From assembly GCA_007571225.1 (NCBI GenBank), contig RKRU01000047.1, positions 1-6,650 of the forward strand: 6,650 nucleotides of DNA, in the 5' to 3' direction. The notes below the pieces were generated by a model. The model was not told where the DNA came from and searched no databases. It worked only from the letters and a program-made list of their open reading frames with translations. Each line of letters begins with the position of its first letter. The first letter of the stretch is position 1. The stretch is from Nitrosopumilaceae archaeon. GTDB lineage: Archaea > Thermoproteota > Nitrososphaeria > Nitrososphaerales > Nitrosopumilaceae. Position numbers and translations under genes: made by a program. Shown here piece after piece: positions 6,280-6,650 of this stretch.

Positions 6280-6489
6280 ATGCGGCGAGGCACGCCATAC
6301 AAAAGTCCGTCAAAAGTCCAGTCTGCCCTAGATCTTTTAAGCAGCCCCGCCAATCCCCTTACGCTGGGTACATGCTTGGATTTTTATAACAACCACAAGT
6401 CGACTGCACAGAAAAAGAAAAGCGGCACACCGCAAGCAGGTACATACTTGGATTTTTATAACAACGACGAGAAGGGTCACATGTGGTAA
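6280..6489 (+). CDS. Small hypothetical protein with LDFYNN repeats
   Basis: From ATG 6280 this frame encodes 69 residues. I do not recognise a family. It is basic and rich in Ser, Thr, Lys and Asn, with no membrane segment. The motif GT(C/Y)LDFYNN occurs twice (residues 30-38 and 54-62), and SALDLLSS (15-22) can be read as a diverged third copy. GTP also occurs twice (4-6 and 49-51). The frame stays open upstream to 6106, but that part is CA-repeat-like and unlikely to be translated. A weak TATA-like TTTTAA at about 6335-6340 does not fit ATG 6280, and no promoter is evident at the correct distance. The stop codon overlaps the next gene by 7 bp in a different frame, which would fit coupled genes. 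It could instead be non-coding DNA whose repeats are promoter elements. Confidence 0.45.
   Translation: MRRGTPYKSPSKVQSALDLLSSPANPLTLGTCLDFYNNHKSTAQKKKSGTPQAGTYLDFYNNDEKGHMW
6367..6465. repeat. 27-bp direct repeat pair containing a TATA-like core, 72-bp offset
   Basis: Copies at 6367-6393 and 6439-6465 match at 26 of 27 positions; each begins GGTACAT and ends TTTTTATAACAAC. In the reading frame of the small ORF they encode the two GTxLDFYNN motifs, with identical codons apart from TGC versus TAC. The core TTTTTATAAC is also a good archaeal TATA box, and the second copy lies at promoter distance from the DUF1059 start codon. The near-identity even at third codon positions suggests recent duplication or selection at DNA level. 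Confidence 0.8.
6453..6461 (+). promoter_or_regulatory. Probable TATA box of the DUF1059 gene, inside the preceding ORF
   Basis: TTTTTATAA is centred about 26 nt before the GTG at 6483, the same geometry as the other genes of the window. It predicts a leaderless GTG-start mRNA and would let the small gene be expressed independently of the ORF it overlaps. Confidence 0.55.
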
Positions 6490-6650
6490 AGCTGGTTTGT
6501 AACGAATACGGCTTTGAGTGCGACTATGTCGTTGAGGGCGACGAGGATACAGTCGTCGACAGTTTTACGGCACATATGAACGAAGCACACGGAATCGAGT
6601 ATTCTAGGGAAGCCATAGTACAATTCGTACAACGAAAGCGGAGGCCATAA
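6483..6650 (+). CDS. DUF1059-family small protein
   Basis: A complete 55-residue frame starts at GTG 6483 and ends with TAA at the last base of the window. The start reads MVKLVCNEYGFECDYVVEGD, followed by a short helix-like segment and HMNEAHG. This is the pattern of the DUF1059 family, small proteins common in archaea and bacteria with no established function. Two cysteines (C6, C13) and two histidines (H31, H36) form a C-x6-C-x17-H-x4-H arrangement that could bind a metal such as zinc; this is inference. The upstream ATG at 6481 is in another frame and gives only MW before a stop, so GTG is the natural start and fits the TATA box 26 nt before it. It overlaps the stop of the preceding ORF by 7 bp. 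Confidence 0.85.
   Translation: MVKLVCNEYGFECDYVVEGDEDTVVDSFTAHMNEAHGIEYSREAIVQFVQRKRRP

Noticed and set aside
6372..6389. A five-codon leaderless frame (MLGFL) after the TATA-like TTTTAA near 6337
   Set aside because: It is too short to support, it lacks an equivalent in the second repeat copy (ATA replaces ATG), and the TATA match is weak and in-frame coding for the larger ORF.

Overview
The window looks like chromosomal DNA of a mesophilic ammonia-oxidising-type archaeon (Nitrososphaerota, formerly Thaumarchaeota). It is moderately GC-rich, so a Cenarchaeum- or Nitrososphaera-like genome fits better than the AT-rich Nitrosopumilus group. The evidence is an archaeal clamp-loader large subunit (RfcL), an archaeal-type inositol monophosphatase/fructose-1,6-bisphosphatase, frequent ATA/AGG codons, and archaeal promoters. 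Five of five proposed transcription-unit heads have a TATA-like box centred 25-26 nt before the chosen start codon, which is the geometry of leaderless archaeal mRNAs. The species assignment is inference.

Layout, left to right. 1-298: non-coding, with a hairpin, a 38-bp direct repeat (period 73 bp) and a 17-bp tandem minisatellite. 299-2700, minus strand: a two-gene operon with an unrecognised 389-residue protein followed by rfcL, the stop and start sharing one base (TAATG). 2701-3213: a gene-free, G/T-rich divergent intergenic region with degenerate direct repeats. 3214-4020, plus: IMPase/FBPase family phosphatase. 4021-4240: short gap holding a hairpin and a promoter. 4241-5104, plus: DnaQ-like DEDDh exonuclease with a bacterial-looking C-terminal module. 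5105-5217: gap with an inverted repeat abutting the TATA box. 5218-6060, plus: ferredoxin/flavodoxin-NADP reductase family flavoenzyme. 6061-6279: non-coding, with a hairpin and an alternating purine-pyrimidine tract. 6280-6489, plus: small hypothetical protein with internal LDFYNN repeats. 6483-6650, plus: complete 55-residue DUF1059-family protein overlapping the previous gene by 7 bp.

The genes do not form one pathway. DNA replication (RfcL) and DNA/RNA end processing (exonuclease) sit with sugar/inositol phosphate metabolism and redox metabolism, each plus-strand gene apparently having its own promoter. No mobile element, CRISPR array, rRNA or tRNA was seen. The most unusual parts are the 3' end, where the last repeat of the small LDFYNN ORF coincides with the likely promoter of the DUF1059 gene, and three unrelated direct-repeat pairs that all have a 72-73 bp offset.
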